From an uncultured Prevotellaceae bacterium (GTDB lineage: Bacteria > Bacteroidota > Bacteroidia > Bacteroidales > Muribaculaceae): a DNA stretch of 64,000 bases. Position 1 is the stretch's first letter. Each line of letters opens with the position of its first letter. Shown piece after piece: positions 6,884 through 16,575 of the stretch. A program made the translations under genes and the position numbers. The notes beneath the pieces were generated by a model. It made no database searches, was not told the origin of the DNA, and saw nothing but the letters and a program-made list of their open reading frames with translations. The DNA lies in the NCBI GenBank assembly GCA_900317325.1, contig ONGE01000007.1, positions 1-64,000 of the forward strand, read 5' to 3'.

Positions 6884-8128
6884 TTACTTGCGCTGGATGG
6901 TCACTGCGCGGTCGAGAGATGCGCACTTGGGACCAAAGTCGGTCAGCTCGCCATTGTTGATCTCAGTCTCCAGACGGCTGTCAGCAACACCCTTGTTGAT
7001 GAGCTCTTTCTTGACAGTAGCAACACGACCCTTACGCAGGCGAACGTTGATCTTGTCGTTGCCGGTGTAGTTGTCGGCCCAACCGGTGAGCATGTAGTTG
7101 CGGTTCTCGTTCTTCATAACCTCGGCAACTGCATCGAGTACGTTGCGCTGAACGCCCATAACCTCGGTACGGTTGATCGGGAAGTAGATGGTTGCGAGAG
7201 GAACTTCACCCTCGGGCTTTGCCTCGGCTTTCTTCTCCAAGCACTTGCGCAGCTGGTCCTCGAGATCCGAGATCTTGCGGTTAGCGTCGTTCAGGTTGGC
7301 AACCAGTGCATCACCCTCGGGATCGGTGTACTTCCACTCGGGGCAAACAGCCTGAATGGGAGCATTCCACTCGCTCTTGCCGAACTTGTAAGTGAGACCG
7401 AGCAGGATGCCGGGATACTCATTCCAAGTCTTGTACCAGATGTCGGCACCATCAACGTGCTCTTGCATCAGGTCAAAACGAAGGTCAACGTTGAAGTCAA
7501 TCTTCTTGGTAATGGCAAAGCTGTTAAGCAAACCAGCCTGCATGCTGTAGTTACGGCAGTGGTCAGTATCATCGTTACCACCATATACCCACTTACCGTC
7601 GGAAACGGGACGGGCACCTTCGCGGGCATATACCCAGTTAACTGCCATACCCACGTAGAAGATACAGTTGTAGAAACGATGGGGCTTGTAGCCACACAAC
7701 CAGTTGGAGACATTGAACATCACGTCACCAACGAGACCGAAGTTATTGAAGTGCTGAGGTACATACTTGCCACCATCTAACTGACGGGGCCAGTTGCGAT
7801 AACCCAGAGCACCATAGTTGCCGGTGTAGGTTGCACCCTTCATCTGCTCATAGTCGAGACCGGCACGCAGACCCAGAAGCGGTGAGAACCATTTACCTAC
7901 AAAGAAATCAGCCTTGGCGCCCAGACGGTGGCCGAAATGCTCATGCTTGTCATACGGTGACATCATCATGCCAACACCGCCGTCGGCCATGATGAACCAG
8001 TTGTCACGCATGCGATTCAAGAGATAACCTTGAGTGGGATCCTCAACGTAAGTTACTTCTTGAGCACTGGAAACCGAGGGCATCAAGTACGATACACACA
8101 GGAGTACTAATAAAGCAAATTTTTTCAT
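6884..8128 (-). CDS. OmpA-family outer membrane protein
   Basis: 414 residues. A signal peptide (MKKFALLVLLCVSYLMPSVSSAQ) is followed by an N-terminal beta-barrel-like region (about 40-255) rich in alternating aromatic and polar residues. A short coiled coil (ANLNDANRKISDLEDQLRKCLEKK) leads into a C-terminal OmpA-like peptidoglycan-binding domain (about 305-414) with LTGWADNYTGNDKINVRLRKGRV. The layout is that of major Bacteroidales OmpA-type proteins that tie the outer membrane to the cell wall. It is a single-gene unit with its own -7 box and terminator. Confidence 0.92.
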   Translation of the reverse strand: MKKFALLVLLCVSYLMPSVSSAQEVTYVEDPTQGYLLNRMRDNWFIMADGGVGMMMSPYDKHEHFGHRLGAKADFFVGKWFSPLLGLRAGLDYEQMKGATYTGNYGALGYRNWPRQLDGGKYVPQHFNNFGLVGDVMFNVSNWLCGYKPHRFYNCIFYVGMAVNWVYAREGARPVSDGKWVYGGNDDTDHCRNYSMQAGLLNSFAITKKIDFNVDLRFDLMQEHVDGADIWYKTWNEYPGILLGLTYKFGKSEWNAPIQAVCPEWKYTDPEGDALVANLNDANRKISDLEDQLRKCLEKKAEAKPEGEVPLATIYFPINRTEVMGVQRNVLDAVAEVMKNENRNYMLTGWADNYTGNDKINVRLRKGRVATVKKELINKGVADSRLETEINNGELTDFGPKCASLDRAVTIQRK

Positions 8129-8208
8129 AATATATTTTGTTAAATGTAATTAACTGATAAGTAAGAGAATATGTCGCTTTTTACGGCTAAATATGCTCCT
8201 TTGAACTA

Positions 8209-8216
8209 CAAAAGTA
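8209..8216 (-). promoter_or_regulatory. -7 box of the OmpA-family gene
   Basis: TACTTTTG on the minus strand, about 80 nt before the start codon, in A+T-rich DNA. The leader would be about 75 nt. No -33 match at the usual distance. Confidence 0.6.
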
Positions 8217-8259
8217 GTCTTTTTTTAATAAATAGATGTAAAGAAAACACATTTTTTTT

Positions 8260-10290
8260 TCAAGATTTTAAATCTCGGGTGATGAGTTCGGCTACATGGC
8301 TGGGGGTGAAACCGAATTTTTCATCAAGGACCTTGTAGGGTGCCGAGGCTCCGAAATGGTCAAGGCCGTAGATTGTGCCTGCGGGAACCACACGGCGCAA
8401 GGTGCTGGGCAGTCCGGATGTCAGGCCGAAGGCGGGGACATCAGCCGGAATCACCGTGTTGCGGTAATCGGCGTCCTGGTTCAGGAACAGACCTGTCGAG
8501 GGCACCGAGACCACTTGGGCCTTAATGCCTTTCTCCTTGATGATCTCGTTGGCGGCAACCAGCGTGGCCACTTCCGAGCCGTTGCCCACTAGCACGACGT
8601 CGGGCTTGTCCTGCTTGATGACGATGTAACCGCCGCGCTCTGCTCCCAGGGCGTCGGCATAGCGGTTGCCCGTTGAGCTGGGCAGGTCGTCGATGTTCTG
8701 GCGCGACAGGATCAGTGCGGTGGGAGTCAAGTTGTTCTCCATCGCCATCTTCCAGGCTACTGATGTCTCGGCGGCATCGGCGGGACGCAGCACGAGCATG
8801 CTGTTGCGGCCATGGTGATTCTGCAATTCCTCCATCAGGCGGATTTGTGCTTCTTGCTCTACAGGCTCATGGGTCGGTCCGTCCTCACCGACGCGGAAGG
8901 CGTCGTGTGTCCAGATGAACTTGACGGGCAACTCCATCAGTGCCGACAAGCGGGCGGCAGGCTTGATGTAGTCACTGAAGACGAAGAATGTGCCACAGGC
9001 GGCAATGACACCTCCGTGCAGTGCCATACCGTTGATGATGGCGGCCATGGCGAGCTCCGACACGCCGGCATGCAGGAAGGCACCGGCAAAGTCATGCCTC
9101 TTGAAGGCGCCACGCACCTTGAGGAAGCCGTCGGTCTTGTCGCTGTTAGCCAGGTCGGCCGACGAGACGATCATGTTCTCGACGTCCCTGGCGAGTGTGG
9201 CCAGCACGTTGGCCGAGGCGGCGCGGGTGGCGATGCCGGGCTTATGCTCGATGGCGGCATAGTCCACCTTGGGTGCCTTGCCGTCGATATAATCTTGTAG
9301 ACGACTCATGGCTTCGGGGTTCTCTTTGGCCCATGCATCGATCTCTTTTTTGCGCTTTGCAACAAGTTCACGCTGCTCAGCAGCACGCTGAGCGTACAGT
9401 TCGGCCACCTCGGGGAATACCACCCAGGGATTCTCGGGGTTGCCACCCAGGTGCTCGATGGTCTTGCCGAAGTCGGCACCCGATTTACTCAACGGGTTGC
9501 CGTGGGTGCTGCACTTGCCCTCGAAGTTCTCGCCCTCGGCGGTCACGCAGCCGCGGCCCATGATGGTGCGGCCGATGATGATGGTGGGACGCTCGGTCTC
9601 GGCTATGGCCTTGTCAAGGGCGTCGGCCAGGGCAACGGGGTCGGTGCCGTCACACTCGATGACGTTCCAGTTCCAGGCCCTGTATTTCATGGCTGTATCT
9701 TCGTTGCTCACGGCGTCGCAGTCGGTCGAGAGCTGTACCGTGTTGCTGTCATAGAACATGATCAGATTGTTCAACCCCAGATAACCGGCGATGCGGGCTG
9801 CCTCTTGGGAGATACCCTCCTGAACACCTCCGTCACTGATGAAGGCGTAGGTCTTGTGGGCAAATACCTCACTGTAGTGAGTGGCGATGAAACGCTCGGC
9901 AATAGCGGCGCCAACAGCCATCACATGGCCTTGTCCCAGCGGACCGGACGTGTTCTCCACGCCATGCTCGACATCAAGTTCGGGATGGCCGGGTGTGATG
10001 CTTCCCCAGCTGCGGAAAGCCTTGAGGTCGTCGGTCTTGTAGCGGCCTGCAAGGTGCAGCACGCTGTAGAGCATGGGCGACATGTGGCCAGGATCCAGGA
10101 AGAAGCGGTCACGGGCAAACCACGAGGGGTTGTCGGGGTCGGTCACGATGTATTTGGAGAACAAGACATTTACATAGTCGGCGCCACCCATAGCGCCACC
10201 GGGATGTCCTGACTTGGCCTGTTCGACCATCGAAGCAGCAAGGATGCGGATATTATCTGCCGCGCGTGTCATCAATCTGGAATCAATCAT
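8260..10290 (-). CDS. tkt: transketolase
   Basis: Transketolase moves two-carbon ketol units in the pentose phosphate pathway using thiamine diphosphate. Visible are GHPG near residue 29, the thiamine-binding segment SDGGVQEG at 152-159, and the pyrimidine-domain motif GEDGPTHEPVEQ. At 676 residues the length is normal. The frame stays open upstream to 10422, but that extension crosses the -7 box at 10329-10336 and the neighbouring terminator, and the family begins at MIDSRLMTRAADNIR, so the ATG at 10290 is chosen. It is transcribed alone. Confidence 0.96.
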   Translation of the reverse strand: MIDSRLMTRAADNIRILAASMVEQAKSGHPGGAMGGADYVNVLFSKYIVTDPDNPSWFARDRFFLDPGHMSPMLYSVLHLAGRYKTDDLKAFRSWGSITPGHPELDVEHGVENTSGPLGQGHVMAVGAAIAERFIATHYSEVFAHKTYAFISDGGVQEGISQEAARIAGYLGLNNLIMFYDSNTVQLSTDCDAVSNEDTAMKYRAWNWNVIECDGTDPVALADALDKAIAETERPTIIIGRTIMGRGCVTAEGENFEGKCSTHGNPLSKSGADFGKTIEHLGGNPENPWVVFPEVAELYAQRAAEQRELVAKRKKEIDAWAKENPEAMSRLQDYIDGKAPKVDYAAIEHKPGIATRAASANVLATLARDVENMIVSSADLANSDKTDGFLKVRGAFKRHDFAGAFLHAGVSELAMAAIINGMALHGGVIAACGTFFVFSDYIKPAARLSALMELPVKFIWTHDAFRVGEDGPTHEPVEQEAQIRLMEELQNHHGRNSMLVLRPADAAETSVAWKMAMENNLTPTALILSRQNIDDLPSSTGNRYADALGAERGGYIVIKQDKPDVVLVGNGSEVATLVAANEIIKEKGIKAQVVSVPSTGLFLNQDADYRNTVIPADVPAFGLTSGLPSTLRRVVPAGTIYGLDHFGASAPYKVLDEKFGFTPSHVAELITRDLKS

Positions 10291-10328
10291 AATATAAGAG
10301 GTTTTATTAATAATGCTTTTCAGAACTA

Positions 10329-10336
10329 CAAAAATA
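10329..10336 (-). promoter_or_regulatory. -7 box of tkt
   Basis: TATTTTTG on the minus strand, 38 nt before the chosen tkt ATG. It excludes the longer upstream start. Confidence 0.6.
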
Positions 10337-10383
10337 GGCATATTTCGTGAAAGAGACAGCCGATAACAAAAAAAAATTTTAAA

Positions 10384-10421
10384 AATAAAAAAAGCGGCTG
10401 CTCCGTTGGGAGGAACAGCCA
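10384..10421 (-). terminator. terminator of the sugar transporter gene
   Basis: On the minus strand GGCTGTTCC and GGAGCAGCC pair around a short loop, followed by GCTTTTTTTATTTTT. It lies about 30 bp past the stop codon at 10454. Confidence 0.8.
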
Positions 10422-10453
10422 CATTAATGTATCTGATTAACAGCCGTTAACGA

Positions 10454-11710
10454 TTATTTCTCGGCTTTTTTGCTGGGCTTGCTGCCGATCAGTGCATAGA
10501 ACAACATGTAGGCCAGCATGGCAATAATCAGCCAATAGCTCTGGATATGGCCTACTTCATCAGACATAAGGTTCTGGATGAGAGGCATCACGCCACCACC
10601 AACAACCATCGTCATGAACAGACCGGATGCAGCAGCGGTGAATTTACCCAAGCCCTCGGTGGCAAGGTTGAAGATAACACCCCACATGACTGATGTGCAG
10701 ATACCGCACATGATGATGAACAGCACCTTAACGGGAACCTCTGCACCTTTGAGGGTCATCTTGATATCCTCGGGGAGGAAGATGGCGATCAGCAACAGAA
10801 TGATAGCAAGGGTAGAGGTGAAAATCAACTGAGTGCGAGGTGAAATCTTTCCTGACAACACTGAACTGCTGAAGCGGCCCACAAGCATGAGGAACCAGTA
10901 GATGCCGGCAATGGCACCTGCAATGGGTGCACTGCCCAGGACACCGCCCTCGGCAACAGGCTCGGTGAGGTAGAACAAGAGCTGACCGGGGATGCCTACC
11001 TCAATGCCCACATAGAAGAAGATGGCGATGATACCAAGCACAAGGTGGCGATAACTCAATGCGCCTTTTACTCCATCAATCACATTCTGGGACTCGGTTT
11101 CGGGCTCCTGAAGTTTGGTGAAGTAAATGATGGCAAATGAGATGAGGAAGATGCCCATGGCGATGAACAGTAGTGGCTGAACCGACTCCATGGTTGTCTT
11201 CTCGGTCGTCTCACCAATCAGCATACCCACCAGCAGCGGCGTCAGGGTTGCTGCCAGGGAGTTGAGTGTGCCACCAGTCTGGATGAGCTGGTTACCACGA
11301 TTGCCGCCACCGCCCAGCTGGTTGAGCATGGGATTAACTACCGTGTTGAGGATACAAACGCAGAAACCGCAGATGAAAGCACCGATGAGATAGATGACAT
11401 AGGTGCTGATTTCGCTGGGGCTCATGGTGCTTGACAAATACTGTATTGCCATGCCGATGAAACCGAGTGCCAATGCGACAAGAGCGGTTTTTTTATATCC
11501 GATCTTAGTGATGAGAATGCCGGCGGGAATACCCATGAACAGGTAGGCGGCAAAGTTCATCATATTACCCATCATGCCGGCCCAATCGTAGTGGTCGTCC
11601 CAGATGGTACCAAATGGTGCAGCCATGTTGGTTACAAACGCAATCATGGCGAAGAGGAACATCATGGCGATGATTGACACCAAGGCTCCTTTTTTCTTTT
11701 CTGTTGTCAT
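10454..11710 (-). CDS. MFS sugar transporter, FucP/GluP (FHS) family
   Basis: 418 residues with about twelve membrane helices. The N-terminus FVTNMAAPFGTIWDDHY, the first-loop motif GIPAGILITKIGYKKTAL and NTVVNPMLNQLGGGGNRGNQLIQTGGTLNSLAAT resemble the fucose/glucose-galactose:proton symporter family. The Asn/Gln-rich NQLG..GNRGNQLIQ segment is the usual mark of this branch. It is a single-gene unit with a -7 box (11760-11767) and terminator, next to transketolase but separately transcribed. The exact sugar (fucose, glucose, galactose or mannose) cannot be read from sequence; an alpha-fucosidase lies 27 kb away. Confidence 0.85.
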   Translation of the reverse strand: MTTEKKKGALVSIIAMMFLFAMIAFVTNMAAPFGTIWDDHYDWAGMMGNMMNFAAYLFMGIPAGILITKIGYKKTALVALALGFIGMAIQYLSSTMSPSEISTYVIYLIGAFICGFCVCILNTVVNPMLNQLGGGGNRGNQLIQTGGTLNSLAATLTPLLVGMLIGETTEKTTMESVQPLLFIAMGIFLISFAIIYFTKLQEPETESQNVIDGVKGALSYRHLVLGIIAIFFYVGIEVGIPGQLLFYLTEPVAEGGVLGSAPIAGAIAGIYWFLMLVGRFSSSVLSGKISPRTQLIFTSTLAIILLLIAIFLPEDIKMTLKGAEVPVKVLFIIMCGICTSVMWGVIFNLATEGLGKFTAAASGLFMTMVVGGGVMPLIQNLMSDEVGHIQSYWLIIAMLAYMLFYALIGSKPSKKAEK

Positions 11711-11759
11711 TTTTGTTCTAGAAATTGGTTATAAATGTTAGTTTTGTGATAATTTTTGG

Positions 11760-11767
11760 CAAAAATA
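11760..11767 (-). promoter_or_regulatory. -7 box of the sugar transporter gene
   Basis: TATTTTTG on the minus strand, 50 nt before the ATG at 11710. Confidence 0.6.
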
Positions 11768-11815
11768 CGACATTTTTTTCAAAATGCCGTATTCTAGACG
11801 TTTTTTTCTGGAAAA

Positions 11816-12490
11816 TCAGTATTCTCGGGGCCCGAAAATGGCAGTCCCGATGCGTACCAGCGTTGCGCCGTACTTGACGGCGATGGGCCAGTCGTCACTC
11901 ATGCCCATGCTCAACTCGTTGAAGTACTCGCTCTCGTCAAAGCATTCGTCCTTCAGGGTGACAAAGGTGCGGCGCACCAGATCAAATTCCTGGGCCACCT
12001 GCTCCATATCATCGGTGAGCGAGGCCATGGCCATCACGCCACACACGTGAATGTGAGGCAGATTCTCGGTCAGCTCACCGGCTTCGGCAGCTTCCAGGAC
12101 CTCATCAACGCTGAAACCGCTCTTGGTCTCCTCTTGTGCTACATGCAGTTGCAACAGCACATCCACGGTGCGGTCGATTCGGGCCGCCTCTTTTTCGATG
12201 AGCCTCAGCAGCTCGACGCTGTCAACGCTCTCGATGACACTCACGTGGGGCATGAGGGCGCGTACCTTGTTCTTCTGCAAGTGGCCGATGAAGTGCCAGC
12301 GGATGTCCTCGGGCAGTTGAGGCGCTTTGGCCACAAGTTCCTGGACGCGGTTCTCGCCGAAGAGGCGTTGACCAGCTGCATAGGCTTCGGCAAGCTCTTC
12401 GACAGGATGAAATTTTGAAACAGCCACAAGTCGCACTCCATCAGGAAGCTTAGCTGTGACTTTCTCAAGATTTTCTTTAATATTTTTCAT
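11816..12490 (-). CDS. yggS: YggS-family pyridoxal phosphate homeostasis protein
   Basis: 224 residues with the alanine-racemase-like barrel fold of PLPBP/YggS proteins. The PLP lysine is in VAVSKFHP near residue 26; FGENRVQEL and WHFIGHLQKNK are family hallmarks, as are MGMSDDWPIAVKYGATLVRIGTAIFG at the C-terminus. The family binds PLP without known catalysis and affects B6 and amino-acid balance. It lies 6 nt downstream of the DUF4494 gene and is surely co-transcribed with it. Confidence 0.95.
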   Translation of the reverse strand: MKNIKENLEKVTAKLPDGVRLVAVSKFHPVEELAEAYAAGQRLFGENRVQELVAKAPQLPEDIRWHFIGHLQKNKVRALMPHVSVIESVDSVELLRLIEKEAARIDRTVDVLLQLHVAQEETKSGFSVDEVLEAAEAGELTENLPHIHVCGVMAMASLTDDMEQVAQEFDLVRRTFVTLKDECFDESEYFNELSMGMSDDWPIAVKYGATLVRIGTAIFGPREY

Positions 12491-12496
12491 GGGTGG

Positions 12497-12979
12497 TCAA
12501 GCGTTTTTGCTCTGAATGTTTTGGCGTGCTTCTCGGTCGGCACGGGTCTCGCCTAGGTCGGCAGGGAAAACGTCCATGAGCGGGGTCTCGGTGATCGAGG
12601 CGATCTCAAAGTCGGCCATGGTGTCGTGCATCCCCTCCATGAAGGTGGCCAAAGCGCCCTTGAAGTCGCTGGCCTGAACGAGCTGGAAGCTGGCTGTGCG
12701 TTTCTCGACGGCTGTTTTCTCGTCGATGGTGATGAAGTTGGTCTTTACTTTATACCAACGGTCACCCGACTCATTATAAAAAATGTCACTCAACTTGACA
12801 CGCTTGACGGTATCGACGCTGAACTCACCCGAGATGAAAGGCTGCATCTTATCGGTGATGCGGGCCTCGGCCTCGGTAAATGACAGTGCATCAACAAGAT
12901 AGGGCTCAGAAACAGTCTTCAGTACCCCGTTTTCCATCATTCGGTCATATTTTACTTTACATTCAAACCACTGTGACAT
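12497..12979 (-). CDS. DUF4494-family protein
   Basis: 160 residues, soluble, no signal peptide. It starts with SQWFECKVKYDR and has LSFTEAEARITDKMQPFISGEF and WYKVKTNFITIDEKTAVEKRTA, the conserved core of the Bacteroidetes DUF4494 family. Function is unknown. It is first in a two-gene unit with yggS, a pairing I recognise as common in Bacteroidales, which hints at a PLP-related or stress role without proof. No clear TAnnTTTG box is seen in the A+T-rich 136 bp upstream. Confidence 0.85.
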   Translation of the reverse strand: MSQWFECKVKYDRMMENGVLKTVSEPYLVDALSFTEAEARITDKMQPFISGEFSVDTVKRVKLSDIFYNESGDRWYKVKTNFITIDEKTAVEKRTASFQLVQASDFKGALATFMEGMHDTMADFEIASITETPLMDVFPADLGETRADREARQNIQSKNA

Positions 12980-13066
12980 AATTATTTAATTTTATGATTT
13001 TAAAGTGATAATTTAAATTTTATTCTAATTTTACTCTAGTTCTTGATTAGCTGACTCACGAATTGC

Positions 13067-13113
13067 TAATCGTTTATTGATGAGTGGTTTTTAACTCCAT
13101 CAATAAACGATTA
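13067..13113 (-). terminator. large inverted repeat, probable terminator
   Basis: TAATCGTTTATTGATG and its exact complement CATCAATAAACGATTA form a 16-bp stem with a 15-nt loop, ending 3 bp before the stop codon of the FabK-like gene. The stem is A+T-rich and lacks a T-run, so termination is likely but not certain. Confidence 0.6.
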
Positions 13114-13115
13114 CA

Positions 13116-14102
13116 TTAAAAAGATCTTCTTGACATTTGCTCCTCCATGGCCTGGTTGATGAGCTGCCTGCGTGCGACGTAATATTCTTGAACAAACCGT
13201 TGCATCACTATATCTACGGGCTCTATTTCACGACCTTTCAGCAAGCTGGCGGCTTGACCGATTTCGAGTTCTCCGTTCTCGACATCGCCCTCAAAAATAC
13301 CGGTGCGGGTCTTGCCGATGCCGATAAGATCAAGTAGCTCTTCCTCGCTGGCACCGCGATTCTCAGCTTCCAGAACGCTGGTCTGAAAACCGTTTTTCAC
13401 CAAACGTGTGGGAGATAGTTTCCTGAAGTGCAGCATGGTACTGCCTTCATCAAGGTTCAGGCACAGGCGCTTGAAGTTCTCGTGGGCCGAGCTCTCTTCG
13501 GTCAATGCGAATAAGGTGCCTACCTGTACGCCGTCGGCACCCATCGACTCCACTGCAAGCATGGCGTCGCCGGTGGCGATACCTCCAGCCGCTATAAGGG
13601 GCAGGTCTGTGGCACGTCTCACGGCTGGAATGAGGCACATGGTGGTCGTTTCCTCTTTGCCGTTGTGGCCGCCGGCCTCAAAACCTTCGGCTACGACAGC
13701 ATCAACGCCTGCTTGTTCGCATTTCACGGCGAATGCCGATGAGGATACCACGTGGGCCACCATAATGCCGCGCTCATGCAGCCAGCTGGTCCACTTTTTG
13801 GGACTGCCGGCCGATGTGAACACGATGGGCACTTTCTGCTCGGCGATGACTTCCATCATCTCTGCTGCCTGAGGACGCATCAGCGGCACGTTGACGCCGA
13901 AGTTATAAGCGGTTGCTTGACGGCACTTGATGATATGATCACGCAACACCTCGGGGGTCATGGAACCGGCACCGATCAGTCCCAATCCGCCGGCATTGCT
14001 CACGGCGGCAGCAAGTTCCCACCCGCTGCACCACACCATACCGCCTGAAACCACTGGATAGTCGATTTCAAACAGTTCGGTGATTCGGGATAGCATTGCC
14101 AT
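13116..14102 (-). CDS. nitronate monooxygenase / FabK-like flavoprotein
   Basis: 328 residues with an FMN TIM barrel. IDYPVVSGGMVWCSG starts the family; GFEAGGHNG (near 140) and LIAAGGIATGDAMLAVESMGADGVQVGTLF are flavin-phosphate-binding segments. These features are shared by nitronate monooxygenases and the enoyl-ACP reductase FabK, and which activity applies cannot be decided here. No fatty-acid genes are adjacent; deoD is 60 bp upstream on the same strand, so the two may share a transcript. Confidence 0.82.
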   Translation of the reverse strand: MAMLSRITELFEIDYPVVSGGMVWCSGWELAAAVSNAGGLGLIGAGSMTPEVLRDHIIKCRQATAYNFGVNVPLMRPQAAEMMEVIAEQKVPIVFTSAGSPKKWTSWLHERGIMVAHVVSSSAFAVKCEQAGVDAVVAEGFEAGGHNGKEETTTMCLIPAVRRATDLPLIAAGGIATGDAMLAVESMGADGVQVGTLFALTEESSAHENFKRLCLNLDEGSTMLHFRKLSPTRLVKNGFQTSVLEAENRGASEEELLDLIGIGKTRTGIFEGDVENGELEIGQAASLLKGREIEPVDIVMQRFVQEYYVARRQLINQAMEEQMSRRSF

Positions 14103-14161
14103 AATAATCCTATTTTTAGATATTAGATATAAAGACCAAAAACCTGGGAACTAAAACAGCA

Positions 14162-14872
14162 TCAAATGATGCCGAATGCCACGTCCATCATCTTGGTGAA
14201 GCTGTTCTGGCGCTCCTCGGCTGTAGTCACCTCACCGGTTATCAGCGAGTCGCTGATGGTGCAGATGCACAAGGCGCGGGCACCGCTGCGGGCGGCGTTC
14301 ATGTAGAGTGCAGGTGCCTCCATCTCGACGGCGAGCACGCCCATCTTCTGCCACTGGTCGGTGTCGGGGCTGTCATCATAGAAGGTGTCTGAAGAATAAA
14401 CGTTACCCACCTTGTAGTTGTAACCGAGTTCCTCGGCCTTCTCGACGGCTGAGCGCAACAGGCCGAAGTCGGCAATCGGGGCATAGATGCCGGGCAGGTG
14501 GAATTGCATGGCGTAGGCACTGTTGGTGCAGGCGCCTTGAGCCATCACCAGATCACCGATGTGCAGGTCGGGGTGCATCGAACCGGCCGAGCCCACGCGG
14601 ATGATGGTCTTCACATCATAGAAATTGAACAGCTCGTAACTGTAGATGCCGATTGAGGGAATGCCCATGCCGTGGCCCTGAACCGAGATGCGTTTGCCTT
14701 TATACGTGCCGGTATAACCCAGCATGCCACGAACCTGGTTGTAGAGCGTGGGGTTCTCGAGATAACGCTCGGCCATCAACTTGGCGCGCAAGGGGTCGCC
14801 AGCCATAATCACTGTGGGTGCAATCTCGCCATATTTGGCGCCGATGTGCGGAGTAGGTGTTTTGTCTGCCAT
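14162..14872 (-). CDS. deoD: purine-nucleoside phosphorylase, DeoD type
   Basis: DeoD splits purine (deoxy)nucleosides with phosphate for salvage. The 236 residues match the hexameric bacterial family: [50 protein letters not shown], the purine/ribose contact VEMEAPAL and the catalytic Asp in CTISDSL. A full -33/-7 promoter lies 30-60 bp upstream. The following gene is the FabK-like flavoprotein. Confidence 0.97.
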   Translation of the reverse strand: MADKTPTPHIGAKYGEIAPTVIMAGDPLRAKLMAERYLENPTLYNQVRGMLGYTGTYKGKRISVQGHGMGIPSIGIYSYELFNFYDVKTIIRVGSAGSMHPDLHIGDLVMAQGACTNSAYAMQFHLPGIYAPIADFGLLRSAVEKAEELGYNYKVGNVYSSDTFYDDSPDTDQWQKMGVLAVEMEAPALYMNAARSGARALCICTISDSLITGEVTTAEERQNSFTKMMDVAFGII

Positions 14873-14902
14873 ATTGTTAATATTTTAAATGTAGTCTAAC
14901 TG

Positions 14903-14935
14903 CAAAGGTAAGGAGTTTTTCCCACATTTGACAAA
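14903..14935 (-). promoter_or_regulatory. promoter of deoD
   Basis: On the minus strand TTTG (14935-14932), 21-nt spacer, TACCTTTG (14910-14903), a complete Bacteroidetes promoter 31 nt before the start codon. Confidence 0.8.
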
Positions 14936-15000
14936 TATCGACCTATTATTTTATTACCAATGAACAAATAAAACCGCATTTGGAAATAATTTCGTGAAGT

Positions 15001-15032
15001 TTTGGCCCGATATTGAATAATACGTATTTTTG
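15001..15032 (+). promoter_or_regulatory. promoter of the S41 peptidase gene
   Basis: TTTG at 15001-15004, 20-nt spacer, TATTTTTG at 15025-15032; the start codon follows 39 nt later. Confidence 0.8.
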
Positions 15033-15070
15033 CAAGACGGAATCAATGTCAATCAATTAAGAATCATAAT

Positions 15071-16519
15071 ATGAAAAACGAGTCTGGAAAAAAGCGTTTC
15101 TCATTCAAGAAGAGAGTACTTATTTTTATGGGAGTGCTGTTGGCTTTACTCGCAGTTGTCCTGTTGATCCTGGCGTGGCCGTTGGTACATCCCAAAACAT
15201 ATTCTCCTGCCCAGGTCGCTGCCGATCTGGATTCACTTGTCGTCTATATCGAGCGCGTTCATCCTGACCCTTACCGGCAGTTGAGCAAAGCGGAGTTCTA
15301 TGGCGCTGTCGAGCAGGCCAAGCAGCGCTTGTCGGCACGGGGAAAAGTGACTCCGATGGAGTTCTACTACGAGGCCTCTCGTCTGGCTGCGATGTTCAAG
15401 GAGGGGCATCTGTCCGTGCAGTCAGATGTCTTTATTGAGAGGGATATGAAACTGTTTCCTTATTTCAGGGCTTTCCGTCTTGAGCCGGGCAGCCACCGCC
15501 TGTTCTTGAGGACTGATGCCGAAATCGGTGGACACGGGTTCAAAGCTGGTGATGAGTTGCAAGAGATCAACGGGAAATCGGTTAGCGAGATTATTGACGG
15601 AGCGCTCGAGGGCGTTTCGGGCGAGAGCGACGGGTTCCGTTGCGCTTTGATTGACGAGTATTACTATCTCCCTGATATATTGAACATTTGGATAAGTCAA
15701 AACATGCCTGCCGATGTGTATCGGGTGAGGATGAGAAAGTCAACAGGTGAACAGATGAACCTTGATGTGGAATCGGTTGGCTTGTTGAAGTGGTTTGCAT
15801 TGAATCGTGAACTGCCTGTCGAAGAGTCGTTACAAGTCAAGGCGCCGTTTGAGAGCAAAATGCTTAATGATTCCACGCTGCTGTTCAGCTTTAATGAATG
15901 TGTGATCGAGGGCCTGGAGCAATTCTTGAGTGATATGTTCGCCAAGGCCAAAGCTGATGGTGTGCGTTACCTCATCATTGATAACCGATATAACACAGGT
16001 GGCACTACCGAGGCCGGTGATGAGTTGTGCCGATACCTGACCGACAAGCCTTTCAGCTCTGTTGAAAAGGTGGTGATTCGGTTTTCTGAACCGATTCGCC
16101 GTTTAGAGCGCGAGTTCTTGAATGGCGTTATGCCGCCACGCGACACCCTGGTGACGCAACTTGACGATCCTGCCAGCCGGAAGCAACCTTATGGTGACGA
16201 CGTGCGTTTCGATGGAAAGGTCTTTCTGTTGAATAGTTACTTGACGTTCTCGGCGGCTGCCGATTTCGCTTCTCAATTCGCTTATTACAAGATGGGCACC
16301 ATCGTGGGAGAGGAAACTGGTGGAATGACGATATCATCTGGCGACATCATTACCATGAAACTCCCTAACACAGGACTTGGCTTGGTATTACCGTTCAAGT
16401 TGTTCTACAATATCGGCGCCGACGAGAATGCGCCTGTCCAGGGTGTGAAGCCCGATGTCGAGGTTCCTTCTTCAGGAGCCCTCGACATGGCACTGGATAT
16501 GATAGCCAGCGGGAAATGA
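15071..16519 (+). CDS. S41-family peptidase, membrane-anchored
   Basis: 482 residues. A basic N-terminus and one membrane helix (about 14-36) suggest an uncleaved anchor with the rest in the periplasm. A PDZ-like stretch (about 155-180, GHGFKAGDELQEINGKSV) precedes the S41 protease core: DNRYNTGGTTEAGDELCRYL, the probable nucleophile Ser in LNSYLTFSAAADFA and the oxyanion-region GEETGGM. The canonical TxSAxE context is slightly altered. S41 enzymes include C-terminal processing proteases; a specific substrate cannot be named. It has its own promoter and a strong terminator. Confidence 0.88.
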   Translation: MKNESGKKRFSFKKRVLIFMGVLLALLAVVLLILAWPLVHPKTYSPAQVAADLDSLVVYIERVHPDPYRQLSKAEFYGAVEQAKQRLSARGKVTPMEFYYEASRLAAMFKEGHLSVQSDVFIERDMKLFPYFRAFRLEPGSHRLFLRTDAEIGGHGFKAGDELQEINGKSVSEIIDGALEGVSGESDGFRCALIDEYYYLPDILNIWISQNMPADVYRVRMRKSTGEQMNLDVESVGLLKWFALNRELPVEESLQVKAPFESKMLNDSTLLFSFNECVIEGLEQFLSDMFAKAKADGVRYLIIDNRYNTGGTTEAGDELCRYLTDKPFSSVEKVVIRFSEPIRRLEREFLNGVMPPRDTLVTQLDDPASRKQPYGDDVRFDGKVFLLNSYLTFSAAADFASQFAYYKMGTIVGEETGGMTISSGDIITMKLPNTGLGLVLPFKLFYNIGADENAPVQGVKPDVEVPSSGALDMALDMIASGK

Positions 16520-16543
16520 TCCCATCTCGGATGATTGCATCTT

Positions 16544-16575
16544 GAGGGCAGCAAGCGTCGGCTTGCTGCCCTCTT
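16544..16575 (+). terminator. terminator of the S41 peptidase gene
   Basis: GAGGGCAGCAAGC / GCTTGCTGCCCTC form a perfect 13-bp stem with loop GTCG, followed by TTGCTTGG; a T-run is weak. Confidence 0.8.

Noticed and set aside
10291-10422. Longer N-terminus for transketolase
   Set aside because: The extension crosses a -7 promoter box and the terminator of the next gene, and does not resemble the family.
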